DNA of 61,090 nt. It comes from Rickettsiales bacterium. Its GTDB lineage: Bacteria; Pseudomonadota; Alphaproteobacteria; Rickettsiales; UBA1997. The stretch lies in assembly GCA_020054695.1 (NCBI GenBank), contig JAHXBT010000016.1, positions 3,065 through 64,154 of the forward strand. The letters run 5' to 3'. The translations under genes were made by a program, and so were the position numbers. Each line of letters begins with the position of its first letter. Position 1 is the stretch's first letter. Below, piece after piece: positions 1-8,958 of this stretch. Under the pieces are notes generated by a model. The model saw nothing but the letters and a program-made list of their open reading frames with translations. It had not been told where the DNA came from and made no database searches.

Positions 1-2
1 GC

Positions 3-1868
3 GCTTCTATTAATTTTAACATCTCAAATGGAGGAAAATTAGAGGTCTTTACCACTAGGCCGGAAACTATTTTTGGCGCATCCTTTATTGGCATTGCCGC
101 CGATCATCCGCTAGCCTTAGAAATTGCCAAAAATGATTCAAAAGCAGCAAATTTTATAGATCAGTGTAGTAAAGAGAACACTAATGAGGAGGATATTGAT
201 AAAAACGAGAAAAGAGGGTACCAAACTGCAATTTTTGCCAACCATCCTTTTATCGAGGGTAAAAAATTACCAGTTTATATTGCTAATTTTATCTTGCTGG
301 ACTACGGTACGGGAGCAATTTTTGCTTGCCCTGCTCATGATCAAAGAGATTTTGATTTTGCTAAAAAATATAATCTACCAATTACTCAAGTTGTGGGTAA
401 AGAACAAGAGTTAATACAGGCTCATTTGGCAGATGGTAAAATGATTAATTCATCATTTTTAAATGACCTAACTGTGTCTAATGCTAAGGAAAAAATCATT
501 AATTTATTAGAAGAAAAACAAATTGGCACCAGAAAAATCAATTATCGACTAAAAGACTGGGGGGTTTCTCGCCAAAGATATTGGGGATGCCCAATTCCAA
601 TGCTTTATGATAAAGATGGTAACGTTATACCAGTGCCACAGGAAGATTTGCCAGTTATTTTGCCAGAAGATCCCGACTTCTCCAGAGGCGGTAACCCTCT
701 TGATCATCATCAAGAGTGGCAAAAAGTAACCATTAATGGTGAAGAATTTGTACGCGAAACTGATACTTTAGATACTTTTTTTGAAAGTTCTTGGTATTTT
801 CTACGTTTTGCAGCTCAATCAAATGATAAGGCTTTTAATTTTGATGAGGTTAATGAAATTTTACCAGTTGATAATTATATTGGCGGTATCGAACATGCCG
901 TGTTACATTTACTTTATGCTAGATTTTTTACCAAGGCCTTAAAAAAATGTGGTTATTTAAATTTTGATGAGCCATTTAAAAATCTTTTAACTCAAGGTAT
1001 GGTTTGCCACAAGACTTTTAAAGATAAAAATGGTAAATGGGTAATGCCTAAAGATGTTACTTTTAAGGACAATGAGGCCTTTTATAAGGATAGTAATAAC
1101 AAAATTATTGTTGGTAGAAGCGAAAAAATGAGCAAATCCAAAAAGAATGTGATTGATCCTATGCAAATTATTGATAATTTTGGCGTTGATACAGCCAGAT
1201 TTTTTATGATGTCGGATTCTCCAGCCGAAAAAGATATTGAATGGTCAGATAATGCTCTTAACGGTTGTCATAAATTTCTTAAAAAGTTTTATAATTTAAC
1301 AACAAAATTTGCAAGTGAAGTTAAAATTTCTGATATTGATTTTTATTCTGAAAAGGATTTAGATAAGTTGTCAGAAAAACAAATTTCATTAATTAAATTA
1401 ACTCATAAAGCTATTTTTGAAGTTAAAAATGAATATGAAAAAAATGGTTTTAATGTGGTTATCGCCAAAATTCGAGAATTTACCAATAACTTGGAAAAAT
1501 TCAAAATTGATGATGAAAATGACCAAAAAGCACAATTTTTTGCATTAAAAAATCTTATTTTACTAATTTACCCAATTTGTTCACATTTATCTGAAGAGTT
1601 GTGGCAAAAATTAGGCTTTAAAACAGCGCTTTCTGATCAAGTTTTATTCCCTAAATTTAATCAAAATTTTATTACAAAAGATAAAATAAAAATCGCCATC
1701 CAAATTAGAGGAAAATTAAAAAAAGTAATAGAAATCAATAAGGATTTAGATAAAAAAGAGTTAGAAAATATTGTTTTAACTGACGACTTAATTCAAAAAA
1801 ACATTGCTGGACAAGAAATTAAAAAAATGATTTTTGTTCCTAATAAATTAGTTAATATTGTAATTTAA
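3..1868 (+). CDS. leuS: Leucyl-tRNA synthetase, 5'-truncated by window edge
   Basis: Class I aminoacyl-tRNA synthetase charging tRNA-Leu in the cytoplasm. The open frame runs from the first base of the window without a start, so the N-terminal part with the HIGH motif lies outside. What is seen begins inside the CP1 editing domain: a TTRPET motif near 51-68, followed by the GTGA and CPAHDQRD segments, which belong to the hydrolytic site that removes mischarged norvaline or isoleucine. The KMSKS loop is intact (1125-1139). An anticodon-binding helical domain and a C-terminal domain follow, ending at TAA 1866-1868. Length and motif order fit a normal LeuRS with no frameshift. The gene is convergent with aas. 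The next gene in this direction is far away, so leuS probably ends its transcript here. Confidence 0.97.
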   Translation, partial: ASINFNISNGGKLEVFTTRPETIFGASFIGIAADHPLALEIAKNDSKAANFIDQCSKENTNEEDIDKNEKRGYQTAIFANHPFIEGKKLPVYIANFILLDYGTGAIFACPAHDQRDFDFAKKYNLPITQVVGKEQELIQAHLADGKMINSSFLNDLTVSNAKEKIINLLEEKQIGTRKINYRLKDWGVSRQRYWGCPIPMLYDKDGNVIPVPQEDLPVILPEDPDFSRGGNPLDHHQEWQKVTINGEEFVRETDTLDTFFESSWYFLRFAAQSNDKAFNFDEVNEILPVDNYIGGIEHAVLHLLYARFFTKALKKCGYLNFDEPFKNLLTQGMVCHKTFKDKNGKWVMPKDVTFKDNEAFYKDSNNKIIVGRSEKMSKSKKNVIDPMQIIDNFGVDTARFFMMSDSPAEKDIEWSDNALNGCHKFLKKFYNLTTKFASEVKISDIDFYSEKDLDKLSEKQISLIKLTHKAIFEVKNEYEKNGFNVVIAKIREFTNNLEKFKIDDENDQKAQFFALKNLILLIYPICSHLSEELWQKLGFKTALSDQVLFPKFNQNFITKDKIKIAIQIRGKLKKVIEINKDLDKKELENIVLTDDLIQKNIAGQEIKKMIFVPNKLVNIVI

Positions 1869-1986
1869 ATATTTAATTTATTTGCAAGCTATACTAATTT
1901 TTATTAAAAACTTATTGTCAAGATGGTTAGTTCTTGCTAGATGTAATTACATTAACAATGTTAGTTGAAAATATTTTGCTCCACCA

Positions 1987-2019
1987 CCAAAGGATCTTCT
2001 TAAGAGAAGTTATCCTTGG
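1987..2019. terminator. Possible bidirectional hairpin after leuS
   Basis: An imperfect inverted repeat: CCAAAGGAT (1987-1995) with ATCCTTGG (2012-2019), enclosing CTTCT/AGAAG around a TAAG loop. It lies between convergent genes, where a terminator is expected. No strong T-run follows on either strand, so the terminator role is inferred only from position. Confidence 0.35.
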
Positions 2020-2099
2020 AAACATAATGATATTTTCTACCTATAAAAACAATTTCATTCCCCCTTTTTTACTAATAAAATAAACATAAAAGGTTTCTT

Positions 2100-2156
2100 C
2101 ATAATTATTCTTCATCGTAGCGTGTCTTGTAATGCAAGAAGTTAGAAGTAATTATG
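2100..2156. repeat. Imperfect inverted repeat near the 3' end of aas
   Basis: CATAATTA..CTTC (2100-2113) pairs with GAAGTAATTATG (2145-2156). Inside lies a second small stem, TCTTG/CAAGA (2125-2139). It sits about 40 bases downstream of the aas stop on the minus strand. It could be a terminator for aas or a palindromic repeat; no second copy was recognised in the window. Confidence 0.35.
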
Positions 2157-2198
2157 GTATTATGATAAATAGTAGAATTATTTTCATAATTTTTTAAT

Positions 2199-4337
2199 TT
2201 ATTTTTTAGTGACCAACTCCTTAACGCCAACATAATCAACCTTCCCAGTCCCAAGCAAGGGCAATTCATCAACTATCTTTATTTCTCTTGGAACAGAAAG
2301 TTCGCTAATGCCATTTTTCTTAACAAAAGAGGATATATCAGATCTTCCAGCATCCTTCTTGGTTGTAACTAACACTAATTGCTCACCTTTTTTCTTATCA
2401 GCAACTGCAATGACAGCATGCATATTATCTGGCCACATCTTACTTAAATAAGTTTCCACAGCAGTTAATGAAACCATCTCTCCACCAATTTTGGCAAATC
2501 TTTTAGCTCTACCTTTTATTGATATGTAACCATCTTCATTGATATCAACAATATCTCCAGTGTCATACCAACCATCTTTGGTCGGAATAATCTTTCCGGG
2601 TTTATCTAATAAAAGATATCCTTTCATTACATTTGGTCCTTTAACAAATAATCTTTTTCCATCTTCAATTCCAGGCACATCTTCTAGCCTATGCTCAATT
2701 CCAGGCATTAATCTTCCTACAGTTCCAGGTCTATTATGCATGGGAGTATTAGTTGAAAGTGCTGGTGATGTTTCTGTAGCTCCGTATCCCTCAAATATTC
2801 TAACACCAAATTTTTCTGACCACAATCTTCTAGTTTCTTCATCTAGTTTTTCTGCGCCAGCAAATACATATCGCAGTGAATAAAAGTCATATGCATGAGC
2901 AAATCTAGCGTAATTACTTAGGAATGTATTGGTGCCAAACATGATGGTTGCACCAACATCATAGATTAACTCTGGCACAATACGGTAATGAAGCGGTGAC
3001 GGATAAAAGAATGTTTTAATACCAGATAAAATAGGCAGCAACGTTCCTCCAGTGAGGCCAAATGAGTGAAATATAGGTAAAACGTTAAACACTACATCCC
3101 TATTACTAAAATCAACACGTGAGGCTAATTGGAATCTATTTGATTGTAAATTTTTATGACTTAAAACAACTCCCTTAGGAGCTCCTTCTGATCCAGAAGT
3201 AAATAAAATCACTGCAGGATCGCTAATTTTGGCTTTGTTTATCTTTCTAAAAGATCTATTAGCAACTTTCGATCTTACTAAATTTACAATTTTATCTGTA
3301 ATTTTAATTTCCTTTTTAACATCCTCTAAATAAATAATTTTTACTTTGTTCTTTTCCATTTCTTCTATTAAGTGACCCAGATTTCCACTATCAACAAAAC
3401 GTTTCGAGGTATAAACTATCTTAATCTTAGCTGTTTTACAGGCTGATACCAAATTATTACTTCCTGTAGAAAAGTTAAGCATAGCAGGAACTCTATTGTA
3501 GGCTTGGAAAGCAAAAAAGGTAACAATGCTAGAAGTCATATTAGGAAGCATTAATCCCACATATTCACCATCTTTAGTATTTCTAGAAATCTTATTACCC
3601 AAAGCAAAAGAACCGACGATCAATTGATTGTAAGTCATTGGTTTGCGATCAATATCAACTATAATTTCATGACCGCCTCCGTGGATTGATTTTGCATCTA
3701 AAAGAGACTCAAATAATGTTTTTTTGTAATCTGAACTTTCAAACAGCATATTTGTCATTATGTCATAAAGCTTATTGCCATTTGCTTCCCTTCTATCCCT
3801 TCCCGTTATTTCAGCTGCAACTTCAAACTTTAATGGCTCTAAAATTTTTAATGTTATTTTTGGAAATAACTTAGATTTCACCTTCCCTTTGAGTCTTGAT
3901 AATGGACTGTATTGCGCGCCATCTATTCTAATTGGAAGTATCATTGCATCAGTTTTATCAGCAATCATGCCTGGTCCTTCATAAATTTTCATCAAAGATC
4001 CAGTCACTGTAATTCTACCTTCTGGGAAAATTACGCATTTTCTATTTTTTTTGATTTCAGATATTAAAGATTTAGTTGCCATTGGATTTGTGGGATCAAG
4101 AGCGTAAGTATCAGATACCGCCAAGAATGGTTTCATCCACCACTTATTTGCAATATATGTATTTACTGCAAACATTGGCTTTTCTGGTAAAAAAACTGCT
4201 ATTAAAAGAGCATCTAAAAACGATAGATGATTGGCCACTATTAGCACTCTTTTACCAGCCTTTTTGTAGCTTTTTAAGCCTTCAATCTCAACCTTATAAA
4301 GTCTTTTTAGAATTAATTTTAGTAAGTAATTAAGCAT
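2199..4337 (-). CDS. aas: Bifunctional acyl-ACP synthetase / 2-acylglycerophosphoethanolamine acyltransferase
   Basis: A two-domain enzyme of 712 residues, the usual Aas size (E. coli about 719). Residues 1-190 form a PlsC-type acyltransferase with the HX4D motif in NHLSFLD (near residue 37) and the FPEGR motif (near 104). The rest is an AMP-forming acyl-ACP synthetase: the P-loop-like stretch FTSGSEGAPKG, GYGATETSP, the YDTGD adenylate motif and a C-terminal GTGKVD bearing the catalytic lysine. In the known pathway it activates a fatty acid on ACP and reacylates lyso-phosphatidylethanolamine at the inner face of the inner membrane. The start overlaps the stop of lplT by 8 bases, which suggests translational coupling. 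With lplT and the exported hydrolase upstream it forms a three-gene phospholipid recycling operon. Confidence 0.95.
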   Translation of the reverse strand: MLNYLLKLILKRLYKVEIEGLKSYKKAGKRVLIVANHLSFLDALLIAVFLPEKPMFAVNTYIANKWWMKPFLAVSDTYALDPTNPMATKSLISEIKKNRKCVIFPEGRITVTGSLMKIYEGPGMIADKTDAMILPIRIDGAQYSPLSRLKGKVKSKLFPKITLKILEPLKFEVAAEITGRDRREANGNKLYDIMTNMLFESSDYKKTLFESLLDAKSIHGGGHEIIVDIDRKPMTYNQLIVGSFALGNKISRNTKDGEYVGLMLPNMTSSIVTFFAFQAYNRVPAMLNFSTGSNNLVSACKTAKIKIVYTSKRFVDSGNLGHLIEEMEKNKVKIIYLEDVKKEIKITDKIVNLVRSKVANRSFRKINKAKISDPAVILFTSGSEGAPKGVVLSHKNLQSNRFQLASRVDFSNRDVVFNVLPIFHSFGLTGGTLLPILSGIKTFFYPSPLHYRIVPELIYDVGATIMFGTNTFLSNYARFAHAYDFYSLRYVFAGAEKLDEETRRLWSEKFGVRIFEGYGATETSPALSTNTPMHNRPGTVGRLMPGIEHRLEDVPGIEDGKRLFVKGPNVMKGYLLLDKPGKIIPTKDGWYDTGDIVDINEDGYISIKGRAKRFAKIGGEMVSLTAVETYLSKMWPDNMHAVIAVADKKKGEQLVLVTTKKDAGRSDISSFVKKNGISELSVPREIKIVDELPLLGTGKVDYVGVKELVTKK

Positions 4338-5631
4338 GGTTTAATCTGTTTTTAACAATGTTTTTTATTACAAAAAATACTCCGATATTCATTGTTCCAA
4401 TAACTAGAAAAACCTCATTCACATTCAAATTTAAAGAAAATAGGAAGATGGCAGCGATGCTAGCAAGAACCATAAATAGGGCATTCATTACATTATTGGC
4501 AGCTATTATTCTAGCCAGGAGTTTCTCATTTGAACGATGCTGCATTATTGCATATAATGGCACTATGTAAATTCCAGAAAAGATGGATAGAGATAGCAAA
4601 CTTAAACTTATCAAAAATCCGTAGTGGTTTGAAAATAGAAAATTTGTTACACTTATTAAGCTAGTTACATCAAGAGAATTATTATAAAATATTCCAAATG
4701 TAAAAAATAGAATTATTGAAACAGTAATGCCGAAGGATCCGTAGGGAACCAACCTTCCATCAATATTTCCCTTTAGCAACTTGTTGCACAACAAAGATCC
4801 AATTGCAATTCCTATCGAAAAAATACTTAAGAATAAAGTAACTATTTTTTCATCACCATTAATGATATTTTTAGTGTAAACTGGGAATTGGGTTAAAAAT
4901 GTCATACCGATTAACCAAAACCAAGATATTCCAACGATAGATAGCCATACTGTTTTTTCTTGCTTGGCATATCTGATAATTTTCCAAGTTTGTGAAAAAA
5001 TATTAAAATTTATTTTTAAATTAGAGTCGTCATATTTGGACTGAGGAATAAATCGACTAGAAACATATCCAACAATAGAGAATAATATTACAATCAATGA
5101 AATGATTTCTATCCCATGAGTAGTTCTTATAAGTAACCCACCAATTATAGTTCCGAGCAAGATTGATATAAAAGTTCCGCCTTCAATTAAACCATTACCA
5201 GAAATAAGTTCATCCTCTTTCAAATGCATTGGAAGTAAGCTATACTTCAAAGGACCAAAGAACGTTGACTGAACTCCCATGAAAAACAATATCGTAAGTA
5301 ACAAGATTAAACTTTGCGCATAAAAACCAATAAAACACATCAGCATTAATAAAATTTCTACCTGCTTTATTCTTTGAACTAATTTAGATTTCTCAAACTT
5401 ATCAGCGAGTTGTCCAGCCAACGCAGAAAACAAAAAGAATGGTAACATAAATAAACCAGCCGCTATGGTAACAATAATTTGTGGATCTTGTCCTGTCTTA
5501 ACCGCTAAATCATATGTAAACCAAATTAAGAATGCATTTTTGAAAGCATTGTCATTAAAAGCACCAAAGAATTGTGTTATAAAAAGAGGTAGGAATCTTC
5601 TTGTTTTCAATAAATGAATTTGATCTGACAT
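4330..5631 (-). CDS. lplT: MFS lysophospholipid transporter
   Basis: A 433-residue, highly hydrophobic major facilitator protein with about 12 predicted membrane helices. It starts with a short cytoplasmic stretch followed by QFFGAFNDNAFKN, the N-terminal signature of the LplT subgroup (Asn-Asp in helix 1), and has a DKFEKSK loop between helices 2 and 3. LplT flips lyso-phospholipids from the outer to the inner leaflet of the inner membrane, delivering substrate to Aas. Here the two genes overlap by 8 bases, the strongest support for the specific call; E. coli has the same pair. It is slightly longer than E. coli LplT (397). The gene begins 14 bases after the hydrolase stop. Confidence 0.9.
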   Translation of the reverse strand: MSDQIHLLKTRRFLPLFITQFFGAFNDNAFKNAFLIWFTYDLAVKTGQDPQIIVTIAAGLFMLPFFLFSALAGQLADKFEKSKLVQRIKQVEILLMLMCFIGFYAQSLILLLTILFFMGVQSTFFGPLKYSLLPMHLKEDELISGNGLIEGGTFISILLGTIIGGLLIRTTHGIEIISLIVILFSIVGYVSSRFIPQSKYDDSNLKINFNIFSQTWKIIRYAKQEKTVWLSIVGISWFWLIGMTFLTQFPVYTKNIINGDEKIVTLFLSIFSIGIAIGSLLCNKLLKGNIDGRLVPYGSFGITVSIILFFTFGIFYNNSLDVTSLISVTNFLFSNHYGFLISLSLLSLSIFSGIYIVPLYAIMQHRSNEKLLARIIAANNVMNALFMVLASIAAIFLFSLNLNVNEVFLVIGTMNIGVFFVIKNIVKNRLNHA

Positions 5632-5645
5632 AATTACTTTTTTAA

Positions 5646-6362
5646 TTAACGTTCAAATTCCCCGTTTTCCAAGAAATTAAGCGTTTGTTGCTTCACTATT
5701 TTATTTGACGGAAAGAAAGTATGTGATGCATTTACTATTATATGATCTTTCATTCCTTTTAACTTTGTCGATTCTATTGATACCTTACCATCGTCATCTC
5801 CGGGAATTATAGAAGAAGATACTGGATCAATTGTAAAATTTCCAGCAATTATTCCAAGCTCATAATCTATCTTATCAACCAAAAGATTTTTGATTTTCTT
5901 TTGGTCCGTTGTTAATTGCTGACCAGCTGGACCATATATCTTCTTATAAAACCAATTATCTTCTAAAAAGTCAGAAATCTCACTACCTTTATTAGGAGCA
6001 GCTAATTGAACAACCCTACCCATATTCTTATACTCTTGTTCATTTAAAATAATTCTGACTATCAAACCACCCATGGAATAACCAACAAAATTTATTTTTT
6101 TATCTTCCGTGATTTTTTGGGATATTTCTTTTTTCAGAATTTTAACTAGATCTTCTAAATTATGGTCAGTTGATGGGTAATCAATATTTATTACATCATA
6201 ATTGTGCCCACTTAAGTAATCTGCCAATTCTTGCATGTGGCTTTTTGATCTAGCAATGCCATGCAAAATTATCACATACTCACCTTTATCGTTGGCATAA
6301 GAAGAATTTTTGGTAGCACACAAACTCAGCAATAAAAATGTAATAGTAAATAATTTACTCAT
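5646..6362 (-). CDS. Exported alpha/beta-hydrolase, lipase-like
   Basis: A 238-residue protein with an N-terminal signal peptide (about residues 1-23, a hydrophobic run ending in SSYA). The mature part opens with the oxyanion-hole motif ILHGIARS, then the nucleophile elbow GYSMGG (G-x-S-x-G), a probable acid in GDDDGKVS and a late histidine in NASHTFF, completing a Ser-Asp-His triad. It resembles the PGAP1/triacylglycerol-lipase-like group of periplasmic hydrolases. The substrate cannot be read from the sequence. It is the first gene of the operon with lplT (14-base gap) and aas, so a phospholipase or lysophospholipase feeding lyso-lipids or fatty acids to those proteins is a reasonable inference, not a demonstrated role. 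Confidence 0.8.
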   Translation of the reverse strand: MSKLFTITFLLLSLCATKNSSYANDKGEYVIILHGIARSKSHMQELADYLSGHNYDVINIDYPSTDHNLEDLVKILKKEISQKITEDKKINFVGYSMGGLIVRIILNEQEYKNMGRVVQLAAPNKGSEISDFLEDNWFYKKIYGPAGQQLTTDQKKIKNLLVDKIDYELGIIAGNFTIDPVSSSIIPGDDDGKVSIESTKLKGMKDHIIVNASHTFFPSNKIVKQQTLNFLENGEFER

Positions 6363-6478
6363 ATTTCTTAATTCTTTAATAAATTATAATAAAGTAACAT
6401 GTAAAACTTAAAAATTACCTCGATTTCCAACTCCCCTTAGTTCACAGCTGCTAATATGTTGTTAATAACAATCGTCCC

Positions 6479-6650
6479 TTGAAAATTGCTGAAATTCTAT
6501 TAAATATTTTTTTAATCTTAGCATTAGGTTTTCTTACTGGTGTATTATCAGGAATGTTTGGCATTGGCAACGATTGGGGAGTTTATAGTTATGGCTATTA
6601 CTTTTTATAGTACTAAACATAAGAATTCTCATGAATAAGATAATAAAATA
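6479..6650 (+). pseudogene. TauE/SafE (TSUP) permease N-terminal remnant
   Basis: A TTG-initiated frame reads LKIAEILLNIFLILALGF and then TGVLSGMFGIG, the start of the sulfite exporter TauE/SafE family (pattern IAE..N...L.LG...G.LSGMFG-G-GGG). The glycine-rich turn is broken. A stop follows at about 6608, and a neighbouring frame (IGEFIVMAITFYS) continues the membrane-like sequence briefly after a frameshift. Only about 50 residues of a roughly 260-residue permease remain, so this is a decayed gene. Confidence 0.6.
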
Positions 6651-6829
6651 TTTAATAATTAGAACTACACCATTTATCTAGAGCACTTATTTCTAAAAAG
6701 TCGTAGACTTTTTTCTTAAATTTGGTTTTGAAATTTTAGAATGACTATTAACAGTCAAATTCTAAGAAGCTTTTTAAATGATAATTTTCTATTCTTAGAT
6801 TTTAATTATTTTATTTCTTAAAATCTAAT

Positions 6830-7060
6830 TTTTTTTATTCTCATCATTGTAATAAATCTAGCTTGGTGTTTTAATTCTTCTATGTTGTCAGGAGGATTAA
6901 GAAAATCTATTCATATTTTATTGTTCGCCAGAACCCCTCTATTTTAACATTATCAATCCATCTACTTTTACCATCCATTGAGATTTGAATTTTGTATTTT
7001 GAATTTATTGATCCAATCATTGCTGATAAATTGACTGCCCTGATCTGACAGACGGTGCTT
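6830..7060 (-). mobile_element. IS3-family transposase (OrfB) C-terminal remnant
   Basis: Read on the minus strand, the sequence gives SDQGSQFIS, then after a frameshift ISMDGKSRWIDNVKIEG followed by FWRTIKYE, and later LNPPDNIEELKHQARF. These match in order the C-terminal part of the DDE integrase domain of IS3-family OrfB proteins (DQGSQ, ISMDGKGR..DN, ERLWR..KYE, the last catalytic Glu region). There are several stops and at least one frameshift, and no N-terminal half or terminal repeats were found. It is an inactive fragment lying head-to-head against the IS481 remnant. Confidence 0.7.
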
Positions 7061-7420
7061 TATAAAATAATATTGAAAGAAAAGCAATTAAACCAAAACT
7101 AGGTTTATTATAATTAGGCAAACAGCTTGGCAATTTATCAGAATCTTATAAAACTTTTGAATATAGTCGAGATACTTTTTATCGCTACCAAGACCTTTAT
7201 GAAAAAAAAGGGGGGGGGTTAAAAAAATTAGCAAAAAAGGTTGATCTCAAACTAAAAATAGATCTCCAAAAAGTGTTGAAAAAGCAGTAATTGAATTGCT
7301 ATTAATTTCCATCATATTGTCAACTTAGAGCTTCTAATAATACCCATTCTTCCCAAATTTTATCTTTTGAAGAGTTATCCCTTGCAGCTTGCAATAAACG
7401 ACAATATTCACTTTGATTTC
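7060..7420 (+). mobile_element. IS481-family transposase remnant, copy 1
   Basis: The plus strand encodes a helix-turn-helix start typical of IS481 transposases (LGKQLGNLSESYKTF, then RDTFYRYQDLYEKKGG). After a shift it reads LKKLAKKVDLKLKI, then SVEKAVIEL, and after a further shift FPSYCQLRASN, the conserved P-x-YGQ-x-RASNEL motif. At least two frameshifts and several stops separate the pieces, and a run of nine G lies at 7210-7218. The catalytic DDE part is lost or unrecognisable. A second decayed copy with clear nucleotide similarity is at about 12948-13200. Confidence 0.7.
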
Positions 7421-7643
7421 TATTGATGTAGCAAGATAAATATAATATTGGAGAATCCAATAAACCTTTTTTCTGCAAATAGTCAAACTAAAAAATTTGG
7501 TTTAAATAAATATCACAAACCGAAAAAGCGAGGAGCTTTAAATAACCAACATTTAAAGAAATCTTTGAAATTTTTTTAGATTGACTGTCCGGAAAAAGGT
7601 TGACACATCAGTCACGAAAATAATAATTAGAGAAGGCATTTTT

Positions 7644-8018
7644 TTAAGAAATTAATAAAATTAAAATATATTTAAAAAAGAGGCTGATAGTCAATATTAT
7701 CACTGATGCCCACCAAACAATCTTATTAAATTTTTTGGTTTTATTACATATCTTGGCAAGCTTTTTATCAGTTGGACAGGTTTGTGGCTTTATAAATATA
7801 AAATAACCACCAACTAAAAGCACAATTGTGGCAATAGTAAATAAATAGATACTCCTTTTGGCTAACCATGTAATAAATGGAAAATTAGCATTCAAGCTGG
7901 CAAAAACTGCCCCCATTCCCAAGGTAACTAAAATTATTGGTAACGCACAACAGAGAATCGTTGAGATTGAAGTAAATAATCCAAAAAATGGCAGTAATGA
8001 TTCTTTAATCTTAATCAT
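7644..8018 (-). CDS. MerT-like inner-membrane metal transporter
   Basis: A 124-residue protein with three predicted membrane helices (about residues 12-40, 56-76 and 100-122). The first helix carries a vicinal cysteine pair (C23-C24, in ILCCALP) and the loop before the third helix carries C81 and C91. This layout matches MerT, the mercuric-ion importer that takes metal from periplasmic MerP and passes it inward through paired cysteines. It is the last gene of a three-gene run, 2 bases after the MerP-like gene. No merA reductase or merR regulator is nearby, so the metal may well not be mercury; the class of transporter is clear but the ion is unknown. Confidence 0.75.
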   Translation of the reverse strand: MIKIKESLLPFFGLFTSISTILCCALPIILVTLGMGAVFASLNANFPFITWLAKRSIYLFTIATIVLLVGGYFIFIKPQTCPTDKKLAKICNKTKKFNKIVWWASVIILTISLFFKYILILLIS

Positions 8019-8020
8019 AT

Positions 8021-8305
8021 TTAACGATTAACCTTAACTACATTATAGCCATTATTAACTATGGTATCTTTTATGATTTTATCAGATAAATCTTTACCAT
8101 CTTTGAAAGTTAGAAATACTTTTTTTTGATCTAAATCAACCTTTATTTCCTCAATTTCGTCTTTCTTCTTAAAGCTTTTTTCTATTGTTACGGCACAAAA
8201 ATCACAGACTAAACCATTAACATCAACATTAATTTCTTTTGCAAAAGAGGAGGAAATATTGATTAATAATATAAGTGAAAAAAAAGTAATAAATTTTTTA
8301 AACAT
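8021..8305 (-). CDS. MerP-like periplasmic heavy-metal-binding protein (HMA domain)
   Basis: 94 residues: a signal peptide (about 1-22, ending SSSFA) and one HMA (heavy-metal-associated) ferredoxin-like domain. The metal-binding loop is GLVCDFC, with the CxxC cysteines at residues 34 and 37. The GLVCDFC.....EK.F form differs from the GMTCAAC of classical MerP. The fold continues with the expected beta strand (KKVFLTF) and ends in GYNVVKV. By homology it binds a soft metal ion in the periplasm and hands it to the MerT-like protein encoded 2 bases downstream. It lies 2 bases behind the barrel protein gene, giving a set that spans outer membrane, periplasm and inner membrane. Confidence 0.85.
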   Translation of the reverse strand: MFKKFITFFSLILLINISSSFAKEINVDVNGLVCDFCAVTIEKSFKKKDEIEEIKVDLDQKKVFLTFKDGKDLSDKIIKDTIVNNGYNVVKVNR

Positions 8306-8307
8306 AA

Positions 8308-8937
8308 TTAAAGTCTTGCAATAAAGTTAAATAAAATTCTCTTATTAGAGCTTACTCCAAATTCAGCCAAATGATCTCCTTTAAAGAACCTAGCAAGAGG
8401 AGTGACAATTACCTCATCACCTTCAAATTCTGGTTGATGAGAAACTTGAAGCATAAACCAAGTGTGAAGACTACCATAGCTTGCAACATAAGGAGCTATT
8501 CCAATTCTTGCTGATTGCTCAAAATTACTAAGAATATCTCCATCTGATTTGTAGTATCTATTTTCGTAAGAGATAAAATATTTTCTAGTCTCAAAATCCC
8601 CCGCCATTCCTGCAAAGCCATATAGTTCATTTTTGCCTGATTTATTGGCATTACCAATATTTGATTTAAGGTAAAGATTTCCTTGAGCATCTGGTAAATT
8701 CCATCTTTTTACAAGGTTGTTTAATTGAAATCCATTTAAAGCAATTTGATCTTTCCTGAAATATTCGCCTTTATAGCCAACTGAATATTTATAAGTGGGG
8801 GAATAATGAGTATGAAGAGAGTTTTTGATAGTAGTATTATTTTGCATAATTGTTGTACCGCCAGAATAGGAGATGGGGCGAGAAAAAGAATTATGAAAGG
8901 AAAATGATAAAATTAGTGTTAAAAATAATAATCTCAT
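8308..8937 (-). CDS. Predicted outer-membrane beta-barrel protein of metal operon
   Basis: A 209-residue protein with a signal peptide (MRLLFLTLILSFSFHNSFS) followed by alternating polar/hydrophobic strands rich in Tyr, Phe and Gly, typical of a small outer-membrane beta-barrel. Blocks such as KYSVGYKGEYF, YFISYENRYY and HTWFMLQVSH look like transmembrane strands with short turns. I cannot assign it to a named family. ATG at 8937 is preferred to an in-frame TTG at 8943 because it begins directly with the signal peptide. It is the first gene of the operon with the MerP-like and MerT-like genes. An outer-membrane entry or sensing role for the same metal is inferred from that position only. Confidence 0.7.
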   Translation of the reverse strand: MRLLFLTLILSFSFHNSFSRPISYSGGTTIMQNNTTIKNSLHTHYSPTYKYSVGYKGEYFRKDQIALNGFQLNNLVKRWNLPDAQGNLYLKSNIGNANKSGKNELYGFAGMAGDFETRKYFISYENRYYKSDGDILSNFEQSARIGIAPYVASYGSLHTWFMLQVSHQPEFEGDEVIVTPLARFFKGDHLAEFGVSSNKRILFNFIARL

Positions 8938-8958
8938 AAGCAACTTTAATTAATACAC

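Larger units (their letters stand above)
1869..2198. other. Convergent spacer with two inverted repeats
   Basis: 330 bases between the convergent leuS and aas genes, with no coding frame that I recognise. Two potential hairpins are visible and are listed separately (1987-2019 and 2100-2156). They may end the transcripts or be small palindromic repeats. Confidence 0.5.
6363..7643. other. Gene graveyard between lipid and metal operons
   Basis: About 1.3 kb with no intact gene. It holds fragments of at least three different genes, listed separately: a TauE/SafE permease start (plus), an IS3-type transposase end (minus) and an IS481-type transposase (plus). All carry frameshifts or stops. Bases 6610-6830 and 7420-7640 hold nothing I can identify. 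Confidence 0.7.

Noticed and set aside
184-414. Second frame inside leuS
   Set aside because: It overlaps the intact leuS frame, which carries recognisable editing-domain motifs.
7210-7218. Run of nine G as a phase-variation tract
   Set aside because: It lies in an already multiply broken transposase remnant, so switching would not restore a gene.
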